Assembly (NCBI RefSeq): GCF_000177335.1
Contig: NZ_ADFP01000123.1
Span: 1 to 48,399, forward strand
Direction of reading: 5' to 3'
From: Pyramidobacter piscolens W5455
GTDB lineage: Bacteria > Synergistota > Synergistia > Synergistales > Dethiosulfovibrionaceae
Length of the DNA: 48,399 bases
The number at the start of each line of letters is the position of its first letter. Position 1 is the first letter of the stretch. Shown here in pieces: positions 25,399-33,073 of this stretch. The notes under the pieces are model-generated. The model was not told the origin of the DNA and ran no database searches. It worked only from the letters and a program-made list of their open reading frames with translations. Made by a program: the position numbers and the translations under genes.

Positions 25399-26599
25399 AT
25401 CCGCGGTCTCTCGCGTCCAGAGCGTCCATCCAGCGGCAGATCGTGTCCAGCGCCAGCTCGGTGTCGCCGCAGCTGCAGTGGTCGCCGGCCCCTTCGCGGT
25501 CGGTGAAGAGGCGGAAGGTGAGCGAGCGCGCGTTTTTCAGCAGCGCGATCTCTTTGCCGATCAGCGTGTAGGGGATCATGATGTCGCGCTGCGCGCCGAG
25601 GATGAGCACGTCCTGATCGATTTTTCCCGCGACGGGCGCCAGATCGTACTCGCCGATCGTCTTCCCGAAATCGAACAGCGTGGCCGCGCCGTAATGCGGC
25701 AGCATTTTCGCCAGCGCCAGCGCGTGCAGGTCCCCCTTCTTCACGCTGCGGCGGAAGATTCCGTTGACGACGCTTCTCATGTTCGTTTTCAGAAGGAAGC
25801 GGAACGCTTGGGCGCGCGCTTTCCCGGCCGTGCCCCGATAGACGTCCCAGAACGAGGGGAAAACCGACCAGCCGATCACGCGCGAGATGCGTTTGTCGAA
25901 CGCGGCGGCCCGCGGCGCGAAATAGCCGCCGAGCGAGACGCCGACGATCGCCGCGTCGCGCAGGCCGAAGCGTTCCGTGACCGCCATGACCGGCTTTTCC
26001 CACGCGGCGGTAAAGGGGAGGCCGCGCAGCCGCGTCACCGCGCCCTGCCCCGGCCCTTCGAACAGATAGACTTCGTAGCCCCGCTCGCGCAGGTACAGCA
26101 TCGGGAAAAAGAATTCCTCGTAATAGGAGTCGTTGCCGCCGTGAACGAGAAACGTCCCTTTTTTCTCCCGCTCCGGCGCCGCGCGCATGACGGGCAGCGC
26201 GACGCCCTCATAGGGAACTTCCAGACGCTCGACGATGGGCGGACCGCCGTCGCTTGGCGCGAAATAATCCGCAAAGTATCCGTAAAACAGCTCGCGGGCT
26301 TTGTCGTAACACGCGAGGGCGTCGGGATCGTCTTCGCTCATGTAGAATTCGGCCATCCGGTAATAGGCGATGGCGTTGGCGACGCGCTCTTCGGCGAGCG
26401 CCCGGGCGCCGAGCTCCATGAGGGTCCTTTTCCAGTCGTCGAAGTCTTTGATCCGACGCGAGACGCGCTCCACCTCCTCCAGATCGCCGCCGCTCCAGTT
26501 GATCATGCGGTTTAGCTGATAGTTGATGTGCGGTTCGTCGTTGAGGTCGTGAAAGCCCTTTTTGAAGACGATCGGCGCGTTGACGTCGTATTTTTTCAT
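25397..26599 (-). CDS. Alpha/beta hydrolase with N-terminal helical domain
   Basis: 400 aa, cytoplasmic, no signal peptide. Residues 1-135 are helical (WKRTLMELGARALAEERV, AIAYYRMAEFYM), followed by the hydrolase core: FLVHGGNDSYYEE (oxyanion region), nucleophile elbow GVSLGGYFAPR, catalytic Asp in LGAQRDIMIP and His in GAGDHCS. The architecture resembles the FrsA / 2,6-dihydropseudooxynicotine hydrolase group. The substrate cannot be told. AAAGGAGAGG precedes the start. A single gene with no linked partner on either side. Confidence 0.85.
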   Translation of the reverse strand: MKKYDVNAPIVFKKGFHDLNDEPHINYQLNRMINWSGGDLEEVERVSRRIKDFDDWKRTLMELGARALAEERVANAIAYYRMAEFYMSEDDPDALACYDKARELFYGYFADYFAPSDGGPPIVERLEVPYEGVALPVMRAAPEREKKGTFLVHGGNDSYYEEFFFPMLYLRERGYEVYLFEGPGQGAVTRLRGLPFTAAWEKPVMAVTERFGLRDAAIVGVSLGGYFAPRAAAFDKRISRVIGWSVFPSFWDVYRGTAGKARAQAFRFLLKTNMRSVVNGIFRRSVKKGDLHALALAKMLPHYGAATLFDFGKTIGEYDLAPVAGKIDQDVLILGAQRDIMIPYTLIGKEIALLKNARSLTFRLFTDREGAGDHCSCGDTELALDTICRWMDALDARDRG

Positions 26600-26719
26600 G
26601 AATTCCTCTCCTTTCGGCCGTTCCTCCGCGGCATGCGGACGCGCTTTTCACTTTTATCTGTTAAATATTATAGCAGACGCGGCGGAAAATCGTCCGCCGC
26701 CGGCTCTTTCATAAAAAGA

Positions 26720-26754
26720 CGAGGCGCTTCACCCGCTGAAGGTGAAGCGCCTCG
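26720..26754 (-). terminator. Terminator of the tRNA operon
   Basis: CGAGGCGCTTCACC pairs with GGTGAAGCGCCTCG; on the minus strand TCTTTTTATG follows. It lies about 45 bases after the tRNA-Glu gene. Confidence 0.88.
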
Positions 26755-26800
26755 ATATTTTTCGTTCCCCCGCCGCGTTTCCGAGCGAGAATAAAAAAAA

Positions 26801-26876
26801 TGGCACTCTCTAGGGGATTCGAACCCCTGTTACCGGGCTGAGAACCCGATGTCCTGGGCCACTGGACGAAGAGAGC
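26801..26876 (-). tRNA. tRNA-Glu (anticodon CTC)
   Basis: 76 nt with encoded CCA. Acceptor GCTCTCT/AGAGAGT, D-arm GTCCAGTGGCCCAGGAC, anticodon stem TCGGG/CCCGG around loop TTCTCAG (anticodon CTC), T-arm AGGGGTTCGAATCCCCT. Confidence 0.95.
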
Positions 26877-26885
26877 GCATAAAAA

Positions 26886-26959
26886 TGGCTGGGATACAGG
26901 GATTCGAACCCCAATTCTCTGATCCAGAGTCAGATGTCCTGCCGTTGGACGATATCCCA
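26886..26959 (-). tRNA. tRNA-Gln (anticodon CTG)
   Basis: 74 nt with encoded CCA. Acceptor TGGGATA/TATCCCA, anticodon stem TCTGA/TCAGA around loop CTCTGGA (anticodon CTG), T-loop TTCGAAT. U1-A72 is usual for bacterial tRNA-Gln. Nine bases upstream of tRNA-Glu, so both come from one transcript. Confidence 0.95.
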
Positions 26960-27005
26960 AAGCCGCATGTCGAATTGTGCTCGGCGTCTTTCGCAAAGCA
27001 AGGGA

Positions 27006-27034
27006 ATAATAGCATGTCTCAAAAAAAATTGCAA
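27006..27034 (-). promoter_or_regulatory. tRNA operon promoter
   Basis: On the minus strand TTGCAA, 17 bases, TATTAT, about 46 bases ahead of tRNA-Gln. Confidence 0.85.
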
Positions 27035-27117
27035 GACCCCGATCGAGAAAATCCCGGGAATGTCCTCGAAGCGGTTGTATTTCGTCCGAAAATAACGCTC
27101 CAAAGGGGCCGCAGCGT

Positions 27118-27146
27118 TTGAACTTATGGCGTCCAGAGTCTATAAT
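27118..27146 (+). promoter_or_regulatory. Promoter of the fba-lptA-lptB operon
   Basis: TTGAAC, a 17-base spacer and a perfect TATAAT (27141-27146), 65 bases before the aldolase start. Confidence 0.85.
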
Positions 27147-27210
27147 TGAGCTGAAAGTTTCTGCGGCACACATTTTCTCCTCAAAATTTATTTCAAAAGG
27201 AGTCCGACAA

Positions 27211-28473
27211 ATGAACGTCAACGACAAACTTTACCGCAAGGCTCTCGACCGCCGTCCCCTGAACGTGAGGAACCGCTGGGAAAGCGAAGATGTGGGACTG
27301 TTCAGCGGCCGCGATATTTTCGCCGCCATGAAGGAGAACGAGGCGATCGTGCTGGCGGCGAACGCCCGTCATCCGCTCACGGCCAAGGGCGTGCTGCGCG
27401 CCGCCAAAAAACACGACGCCGCCGTGCTGATCGAGATCGCCAAATCGGAGACCAATTACTGCGGCGCCAATTTCGGCAATCTCGTCGATTATGCCGTGCA
27501 GTATTCCAGGGAACTGGGGCACGGCGCGGTCTTCGCCATGCACGTCGATCATTACGGCATCAAGGGCAAAGATGACGTGATGAAGGCGGTCACGCAGATG
27601 GGCGAGATCGTCGCCAAGGGCTGGACGTCGGTGGCCATCGACGCCTCGCATCTCGACGACTGGAACAATCTCTGCGCCACGCGCGACGTGGCCATGCACA
27701 TCCCGCCTTATTTCGGGCTCGAGGCCGAGGTGGGCGAGATCAAGGGACCGGGCGAATTTTCCACGGTGGAAGAAGCTTTGTATTTCATCGGCGGGCTCAA
27801 CTCGTGGGGCATCTTCCCCGATCTGATCGCCATCTCCAACGGCAGCAAGCACGGCACTTACGACAAGACGATGGGGCAGGACGAGGGCATCAACCTCGAT
27901 CGCACGCAAGAGATCGCCGCGGCGCTGCGGCCTTACGGCGTCGGCATCGCCCAGCACGGCATCTCCGGCACCGACATCGAAAAGTGCGCCAGATTCCGCA
28001 AGTACGGCATCGTCAAGGGCAACGTGGCGACGCTGTTCCAGAACGTGATCTTCGGCATCAAGATGGAGCCCGACACGGGCAACGCGGTGATCGAGGGCGA
28101 TTCCTACGTCAAGGAAGCGGACCGCGGCATCCCCGTCGATCTGTGGGACGAGATCGTGGCGTACTGCGACGGCAAGGGCATGAGCCGCAAGTCGGGCGAT
28201 TACAAGAAGGCGAATCTGCCCTTCTGCGACAAGATTCTCGCCCTGCCCGACAAATACCTGGACCGCATCCTCGACGAGACGGAGTACTGGGCGGAACGTT
28301 TCATCAAGGCGTTCAACGCCGAGGGCACGGCCGAGAAGGTGATCGAGGTCGTCAACCGCCGCGGCACGTGGAATCCGCTGCCCGAGCGCAAGATCATCGC
28401 CGACCGCGCCGATTTCCGCGCCGACACCGCGCCCACCAAGGGCGGCAACGACGGCGGCGATTATTCAGAATAA
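27211..28473 (+). CDS. fba: Class II fructose-bisphosphate aldolase
   Basis: 420 aa, cytoplasmic, zinc-dependent cleavage of fructose 1,6-bisphosphate, also acting in gluconeogenesis. Seen: VLAANARHPLTAKGV, AMHVDHYG (zinc ligand His and catalytic Asp), PYFGLEAEVGEIKG, ISNGSKHGTYD (second zinc His) and QHGISGTD (third His and phosphate loop). It is longer than E. coli FbaA by about 60 residues, with a helical C-terminal extension. AAAGGAG is 8 bases before ATG 27211. It is 3 bases from lptA, an unusual partner. Confidence 0.88.
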   Translation: MNVNDKLYRKALDRRPLNVRNRWESEDVGLFSGRDIFAAMKENEAIVLAANARHPLTAKGVLRAAKKHDAAVLIEIAKSETNYCGANFGNLVDYAVQYSRELGHGAVFAMHVDHYGIKGKDDVMKAVTQMGEIVAKGWTSVAIDASHLDDWNNLCATRDVAMHIPPYFGLEAEVGEIKGPGEFSTVEEALYFIGGLNSWGIFPDLIAISNGSKHGTYDKTMGQDEGINLDRTQEIAAALRPYGVGIAQHGISGTDIEKCARFRKYGIVKGNVATLFQNVIFGIKMEPDTGNAVIEGDSYVKEADRGIPVDLWDEIVAYCDGKGMSRKSGDYKKANLPFCDKILALPDKYLDRILDETEYWAERFIKAFNAEGTAEKVIEVVNRRGTWNPLPERKIIADRADFRADTAPTKGGNDGGDYSE

Positions 28474-28476
28474 GCG

Positions 28477-29397
28477 ATGAGAAACTTTTCCGCGAAAATT
28501 CTTTTGAGCGTTCTGCTGCTGACGGAGGGAGGCGCTGCGCTGCCGGCGGCTCCCGTCGCCACGCAGCTGACCGCCGACGCCATGGACTACGATATGGAAA
28601 GCGGCGAGTTCAAGGCGCAGGGACACGTGACGCTGAAGCGCGAGGACGTGACGCTGACTTCCGCCTATGGCGAAGCCAGCACGAAAACGCAGAAGGCGCG
28701 CCTGTGGCGGAACGTGCACGCTTTCGGCACCCACCGCGGCGAAAAGCTCGACGCCGTATGTGCCGAGCTTGTGGCCGACTTTTCCGCACCTGGCGGCAGT
28801 TACGCGATGAAAGGCAACGTGGACGCCGTCTTCGGCAGCCGCGTGCTGCGCGCGGCCGTGGCGCGGCTGGGCGGGCGGACTTTCGGAGCCGAGGACGTGA
28901 CGCATTTCGAGGACAAAGACCGCAACATGGTCATGACCTGCGCCGCGCTGAGCGGCGATTACGATGCTCAAGGGCTTCGCGCGGCCGAGGGAAAGGGGAG
29001 CGTCACGGTCGTGCAGCAGGACGAACAGAAAACGTCGCACCTCTGGTGCGACGAGCTGTCCTATTCCCGCGAGGCCGACACGCTGACGGGGGCCGGCAAC
29101 GCCAAAATTCACGTGCAGTCCAAAAGCGGCAGGACCAGAGAGACGACGATCGAATGCGAAAAACTCGTCTACTCCGTGGGCGGCAACGTCGTGACGGCGA
29201 CGGGCAACGCCCGGGCCGTGCAGGACGGCCGCCGCATCAGCGCCCAGACGCTGATCTACCATCCCGACACCGGACGGCTCGAGGCCAAAGGAACGCCGCG
29301 CATCTCCGTGGACTTGACGAATCTGAAACCGTCGCCGCGAACGCCCGCGAAGAACGGCGCTCCTGCCGCGGGAAGCGAAAAAGGCGGCAAGAAATGA
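28477..29397 (+). CDS. lptA: LptA/OstA-domain periplasmic protein
   Basis: 306 aa, with a signal peptide (about 1-24). The body repeats the OstA pattern: LTADAMDYDMESGEFKAQG, VTLTSAYGEAS, a middle stretch, and then AQTLIYHPDTGRLEAKG near the end. LptA bridges the periplasm and carries lipopolysaccharide to the outer membrane. E. coli LptA is about 185 aa, so this protein probably contains more than one OstA segment or includes LptC-like function; no lptC gene is adjacent. It overlaps lptB by 4 bases (ATGA). The basic tail ends GSEKGGKK. Confidence 0.8.
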   Translation: MRNFSAKILLSVLLLTEGGAALPAAPVATQLTADAMDYDMESGEFKAQGHVTLKREDVTLTSAYGEASTKTQKARLWRNVHAFGTHRGEKLDAVCAELVADFSAPGGSYAMKGNVDAVFGSRVLRAAVARLGGRTFGAEDVTHFEDKDRNMVMTCAALSGDYDAQGLRAAEGKGSVTVVQQDEQKTSHLWCDELSYSREADTLTGAGNAKIHVQSKSGRTRETTIECEKLVYSVGGNVVTATGNARAVQDGRRISAQTLIYHPDTGRLEAKGTPRISVDLTNLKPSPRTPAKNGAPAAGSEKGGKK

Positions 29398-30128
29398 GCG
29401 CCGTCAAAACGCTGAGCGCGACGGGGCTGAACAAGAGCTTCAAAAAACGCCACGTCGTCAACGACGTCAGCCTCGAGTTCAGCACCGGCGAGGTGGTGGG
29501 CCTGCTCGGCCCCAACGGCGCCGGCAAGACGACGAGCTTTTACATGATCGTCGGCCTGATCGAGGCCGATTCGGGCGTCGTCAAGATCGACGACCGCGAC
29601 ATCACGGGACTGCACGTGTACCAGCGCGCCCGCTGCGGCATCGGTTATCTGCCGCAGGAAGCCTCGGTGTTCCGCAGCCTGTCCGTGCGCGACAACATCG
29701 ATCTGGTGCTTCAGGAGCGCGGCATCGAGGCGGGGCGGCGCCGGCAGATCGTTGACGAGCTGGTGGAGGAATTCGGTCTGACGGCTCTCGTCGACGTGAT
29801 GGGCTATTCGCTTTCCGGCGGCGAGCGCCGCCGGCTTGAGGTGGCGCGAACGTTGGCGCTCGATCCCGATTTCATCCTGCTTGACGAGCCGTTCGCCGGC
29901 ATCGACCCGATCGCGGTCGGCGACATTCAGCAGATCGTGAAAACCCTGAAGGACAAGGGTTACGGCATCATGATCACCGACCACAACGTGCGCGACACGC
30001 TGGCCATCACCGACCGCGCCTACATCATCTATCAGGGCGAGATCAAGGTGAAGGGAACGTCCGCGGAGATCGCCGACGATCCCTTTGCGAGAAAATATTA
30101 TCTGGGCGATTCGTTTCGTCTTGATTGA
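29394..30128 (+). CDS. lptB: LPS export ABC transporter ATP-binding protein LptB
   Basis: 244 aa. Walker A GPNGAGKTT (residues 39-47), Q-loop in GYLPQEASVFR, signature LSGGERRR, Walker B FILLDEPFAGIDP and the switch His in ITDHNVRDTL. The YLPQEASVFRxLxVxxN block is typical of LptB. It energises LptFG at the inner membrane to extract LPS. ATG overlaps the lptA stop. The long open frame extending upstream in this phase is a shadow of the aldolase gene. Confidence 0.94.
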   Translation: MSAVKTLSATGLNKSFKKRHVVNDVSLEFSTGEVVGLLGPNGAGKTTSFYMIVGLIEADSGVVKIDDRDITGLHVYQRARCGIGYLPQEASVFRSLSVRDNIDLVLQERGIEAGRRRQIVDELVEEFGLTALVDVMGYSLSGGERRRLEVARTLALDPDFILLDEPFAGIDPIAVGDIQQIVKTLKDKGYGIMITDHNVRDTLAITDRAYIIYQGEIKVKGTSAEIADDPFARKYYLGDSFRLD

Positions 30129-30143
30129 AGAGGCGGTTCCGGT

Positions 30144-30602
30144 TTATTCGAGCGCGGCGATCTCGTCGAGCCGTCCCTCGGCGATCCATGCGGCGCACGC
30201 CTGCGCCGCCCGGGCCGCGGCGGGCGTGAGCCCGATGCCGAAATCGACGCTCTGCGGCTGGATGGCGACGACCCAGGCTTCGCAGTCAGGCGGCAGCGTG
30301 CCGGCCAAAAGCTGCGGCAGCGGCAGATCGTGGCTGGTGAAGGAAGGATCGTCGACGCGCGTCAGCGAAAAACGTCGCAGGCTTCCGGGCGGCAGTCCCA
30401 TGTCGGAGGCGTCGATCAGCAGGAAACGGCGCGGCCGTTCCCCTTCGAGCGTGGCGAGGTAATTGGCGGGCGCCAGCTCGCAGCGGCGCAGCGAAAAGTT
30501 CGGCAGTTTCTTTTCGCCGAGCAGACGCACGACCTCGAGCCCGGCGGCGTCGTCGCGCAGCAGGGGATTGCCGAGACCCCAGACGGTGGTATGGATTCTC
30601 AT
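30144..30602 (-). CDS. Hydrogenase maturation protease (HyaD/HycI family)
   Basis: 152 aa. The N-terminal GLGNPLLRDDAAGLEVV contains the nickel-sensing Asp/Glu, and LLIDASDMG carries the second metal Asp. These proteases remove the C-terminal tail of the NiFe hydrogenase large subunit after nickel insertion. No hydrogenase gene is in the window, so its target must be elsewhere. It converges with lptB, with 15 bases between, and is divergent from murJ. Confidence 0.85.
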   Translation of the reverse strand: MRIHTTVWGLGNPLLRDDAAGLEVVRLLGEKKLPNFSLRRCELAPANYLATLEGERPRRFLLIDASDMGLPPGSLRRFSLTRVDDPSFTSHDLPLPQLLAGTLPPDCEAWVVAIQPQSVDFGIGLTPAAARAAQACAAWIAEGRLDEIAALE

Positions 30603-30643
30603 ATTCTTGCGGCCCCTTTCGATTGGCCGGCCCGAAACGGAAA

Positions 30644-30659
30644 TGTTCTACGTGGAACA
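30644..30659. promoter_or_regulatory. parS: parS-like site 3
   Basis: TGTTCTACGTGGAACA, one base off the perfect palindrome (T in place of C at position 6). It sits inside a longer inverted repeat, CCGAAACGGAA... to ...TTCCGTTTCGG (30632-30670), between the divergent maturation protease and murJ genes. Confidence 0.7.
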
Positions 30660-30730
30660 TTCCGTTTCGGCAGTTCGAGTCTCTTTTGTGGAAAATCCGC
30701 GAAAACACGCATGAGAGCGGGAGAAACTTT

Positions 30731-32299
30731 ATGGCAAGCGAAAAATCGGGAAACATGATCCGCAACGCCCTGACGATGATGATCGGCACGTTTTCAAGCC
30801 GCGTTCTCGGGCTGCTGCGCGAGGTGATCACCGCGGCGTATTTCGGCGCCGGGCGGTCGCTGGACGCTTTTTTCGTGGCCTACACCGTCGCCAATCTCGG
30901 CCGACAGCTGTTGGCCGAGGGCGCGCTGTCGGCCTCCTTTGTGCCGGTGTTCTCGCAGGTTCTGGAGCGGGACGGGCATCGCTGCGCCGAGCGTCTGGCC
31001 CGTCAGGCGCTGACGGTGATCCTCGGCGCCGGCGCGCTGGCGGTGGCCGCCGGCATCGTGTTCAGCCCGCAGCTGATCGCCCTGATCGCGCCGGGCTTCG
31101 CGGGCGAAAAGAAAATTCTGGCGGTGACGATGACGCGGCAGCTTTTTCCGTTCCTGCTGCTGATTTCCGTCGCTGCGCTGGCGATGGGGGCGCTCAACAG
31201 CCTGAACTGCTTTTTCGTGCCGGCGCTCGCCCCCGCGCTCAGCAACGCCGTCTATATTATGACCGTCCTGTTCTGCGCGTCAAGATTCGGCGTGGAAAGC
31301 CTGGTCGGCGCGGTGCTTTTGGGCGGCGCGGCGCAGCTGGCGTTCCAGTGGTGGTGGGCGGCCTCCCGCAAGGGCATGCTGCTGGCGCCCGCCCGTCCGG
31401 ATTGGCAGGATCCGGATCTTCGGCGCATGCTGGCACTGTTTCTGCCCTACGCGGCCGGGCTGTCGCTGAATCAGGTCAATCCCGTGCTGGGGCGGTTGTT
31501 CGGTTCGTTCCTGTCCGACGGTTCCATCTCCATGCTGAACTATTCGAACCGCGTCATCCAGCTGCCGCTCGGCCTGGTGGTGATCGCCATTTCGCAGGCG
31601 GTGCTGCCGGAACTGGCGCGCTGCGTGCGGCAGGGCGACGAGGTCTTTGCGGGCACGCTGCGCGACGCGCTGCGTTTCGCGCTGTTCGTGATCGTGCCGG
31701 TAACTCTGGGCATGCTGCTCGTGGCTGGCGAGGCTGTGAACTTTCTGTTTTTCCGCGGCGCTTTCGGCGTGGAAGCGTGGCGCGGCACGGCTTCGACGCT
31801 TTTTTACGCGGCGCTGGGACTGCCGGGCATGGCCTGTTCGACGGTGCTGATGCGCGCGCTTTTCGCCCGTTCGCTGCCGCGCGCGGCGATGACGATGACG
31901 GCCGCCAGCGTGGCGGGCACGCTGCTGTTCTCGGCGGCGCTGGTGTTCCCCATGGAGATGGACGGCATCGCGCTGGCGAGTTCGCTGGCGTTCACGTTTT
32001 CGAGCGGTGTCGGCGTGGCGTTGCTGCGTCGTGCCATGTCGGCGCCGCTGCGGTTGTTTTCAGGCGGCTGGCTGGCGAAGATCGCCGCGGCCTGTGCGGC
32101 GACCGCGGCCGTGGGGCTGGCCTGGCGGGCGCTGTGGCGCTATCCGGCTGAGGCGTCTCTGCTGTGGCGGGGCGTCTGGCTCGTCGGGATCGCCGCGGCA
32201 TGCGCGGCCGTTTACGGCGTTGCGACGTTGAAGCTGAAATGCGAAGAATGGAATCTGATCTCTCAGGCTCTGCGCCGGAAAGCGCCGCCGGAGAGATGA
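30731..32299 (+). CDS. murJ: Lipid II flippase MurJ
   Basis: 522 aa, MOP-superfamily membrane protein with about 14 spans. The N-terminus MIRNALTMMIGTFSSRVLGLLREV and AAYFGAGRSLDAFFVAY are the MurJ signature, followed by LLAEGALSASFVPVF with the essential-region Arg/Glu residues and LGLVVIAISQAVLPELA. It moves lipid II across the inner membrane for peptidoglycan synthesis. GGGAGAAACTTT precedes ATG 30731; the upstream in-frame start at 30623 would run across parS site 3 and is unlikely. Confidence 0.93.
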   Translation: MASEKSGNMIRNALTMMIGTFSSRVLGLLREVITAAYFGAGRSLDAFFVAYTVANLGRQLLAEGALSASFVPVFSQVLERDGHRCAERLARQALTVILGAGALAVAAGIVFSPQLIALIAPGFAGEKKILAVTMTRQLFPFLLLISVAALAMGALNSLNCFFVPALAPALSNAVYIMTVLFCASRFGVESLVGAVLLGGAAQLAFQWWWAASRKGMLLAPARPDWQDPDLRRMLALFLPYAAGLSLNQVNPVLGRLFGSFLSDGSISMLNYSNRVIQLPLGLVVIAISQAVLPELARCVRQGDEVFAGTLRDALRFALFVIVPVTLGMLLVAGEAVNFLFFRGAFGVEAWRGTASTLFYAALGLPGMACSTVLMRALFARSLPRAAMTMTAASVAGTLLFSAALVFPMEMDGIALASSLAFTFSSGVGVALLRRAMSAPLRLFSGGWLAKIAAACAATAAVGLAWRALWRYPAEASLLWRGVWLVGIAAACAAVYGVATLKLKCEEWNLISQALRRKAPPER

Positions 32300-32344
32300 C
32301 GCCGGTCTGTTTCGCGGCGCGGATAAAGCGGAGGTGAATTTGCA

Positions 32345-32890
32345 GTGATGAGGAAGACGATAAAAATTTTGGGGGTGGCGGCGCTTCTGGCGATAGGGGC
32401 GGTTTCGGCGCTCGCCGCTTCGAAGAGCAAAGACGAGGAACTGATGAGAGCCCGCTCGGCGCTGCTGTGGATCGGCGGCACGCGCGTCGGCGACCTGATG
32501 GTCGGAGCCGACGCCAAGCTGCAGTTCCAGTTCGTGGATCGAACTCTGTCGGCGCGCATCTACGCCGCGCCGAACAACTTTCCCGACGACATCGTCTGGA
32601 ACGCGTCGTATATCGACAAGGCGGCGCGCGCCAAGTGCAATCTGGTGATCCTCGGCTACCGGGCCGTGAACCGCTGGAACTTCGATCCCGGCAAGCTGAC
32701 GGTCAACGGCGAACCGCTGCCGGCCGGGCGCATTTACACGAGTCTGCTCTCCAAGGAGACGGGCAATCTGGCGCCCGATACGCAGGACGCGATCGCCTTC
32801 GGCGTGCTGCGTTCGCAGTCGCGCGGCGGCAGCGAGGTCGTTTTCGGTTACGACGGATATTCCGTGAAATTGACGATTCCCGAGAGGTGA
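32345..32890 (+). CDS. Secreted hypothetical protein
   Basis: 181 aa. A signal peptide (about 1-25, ending LAAS) precedes a domain of about 150 residues rich in beta-strand pattern (SALLWIGGTRVGDLMVG, LQFQFVDRTLSARIY, RWNFDPGKLTVNGEPL, GGSEVVFGYDGYSVKL). It looks like a small periplasmic beta-sandwich. No family recognised. The start is GTG 32345 (GGAGG 10 bases upstream) or ATG 32348. It lies between murJ and the zinc ribbon/tsaD genes on the same strand, with short gaps, so is co-transcribed. Confidence 0.75.
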   Translation: MMRKTIKILGVAALLAIGAVSALAASKSKDEELMRARSALLWIGGTRVGDLMVGADAKLQFQFVDRTLSARIYAAPNNFPDDIVWNASYIDKAARAKCNLVILGYRAVNRWNFDPGKLTVNGEPLPAGRIYTSLLSKETGNLAPDTQDAIAFGVLRSQSRGGSEVVFGYDGYSVKLTIPER

Positions 32891-32896
32891 GTGAAA

Positions 32897-33073
32897 ATGG
32901 CGGGGCATGTGTTCAAGTGCGCGCTCTGCGGCGAGCGGGTCAGTTCCGACGTCCGCCCGGCGCGCTGCCCGAAGTGCGGGGGCAAGGCGTTCGTCCATGA
33001 AGAGGGCGAACCGTTGCGGAGAAAGGCAGGCTGCACGGGGTCGTGCGGCGGCTGCAGCGGATGCTGTCACTAG
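32897..33073 (+). CDS. Small zinc-ribbon protein with Cys-rich tail
   Basis: 58 aa. Two CxxC pairs, FKCALCGERV and ARCPKCGGKAF, form a rubredoxin-like or zinc-ribbon knuckle. The tail CTGSCGGCSGCCH adds five more cysteines and a histidine, enough for a second metal site. AGAGGTGAG lies before ATG. Its 3' end overlaps the tsaD start by 13 bases. Role unknown; such ribbons often bind RNA, DNA or redox partners. Confidence 0.75.
   Translation: MAGHVFKCALCGERVSSDVRPARCPKCGGKAFVHEEGEPLRRKAGCTGSCGGCSGCCH

Noticed and set aside
27804-29393. A giant ORF joining the aldolase region to LptB.
   Set aside because: The first 530 residues are out-of-frame reading of the aldolase and lptA; LptB begins at the ATGA overlap.
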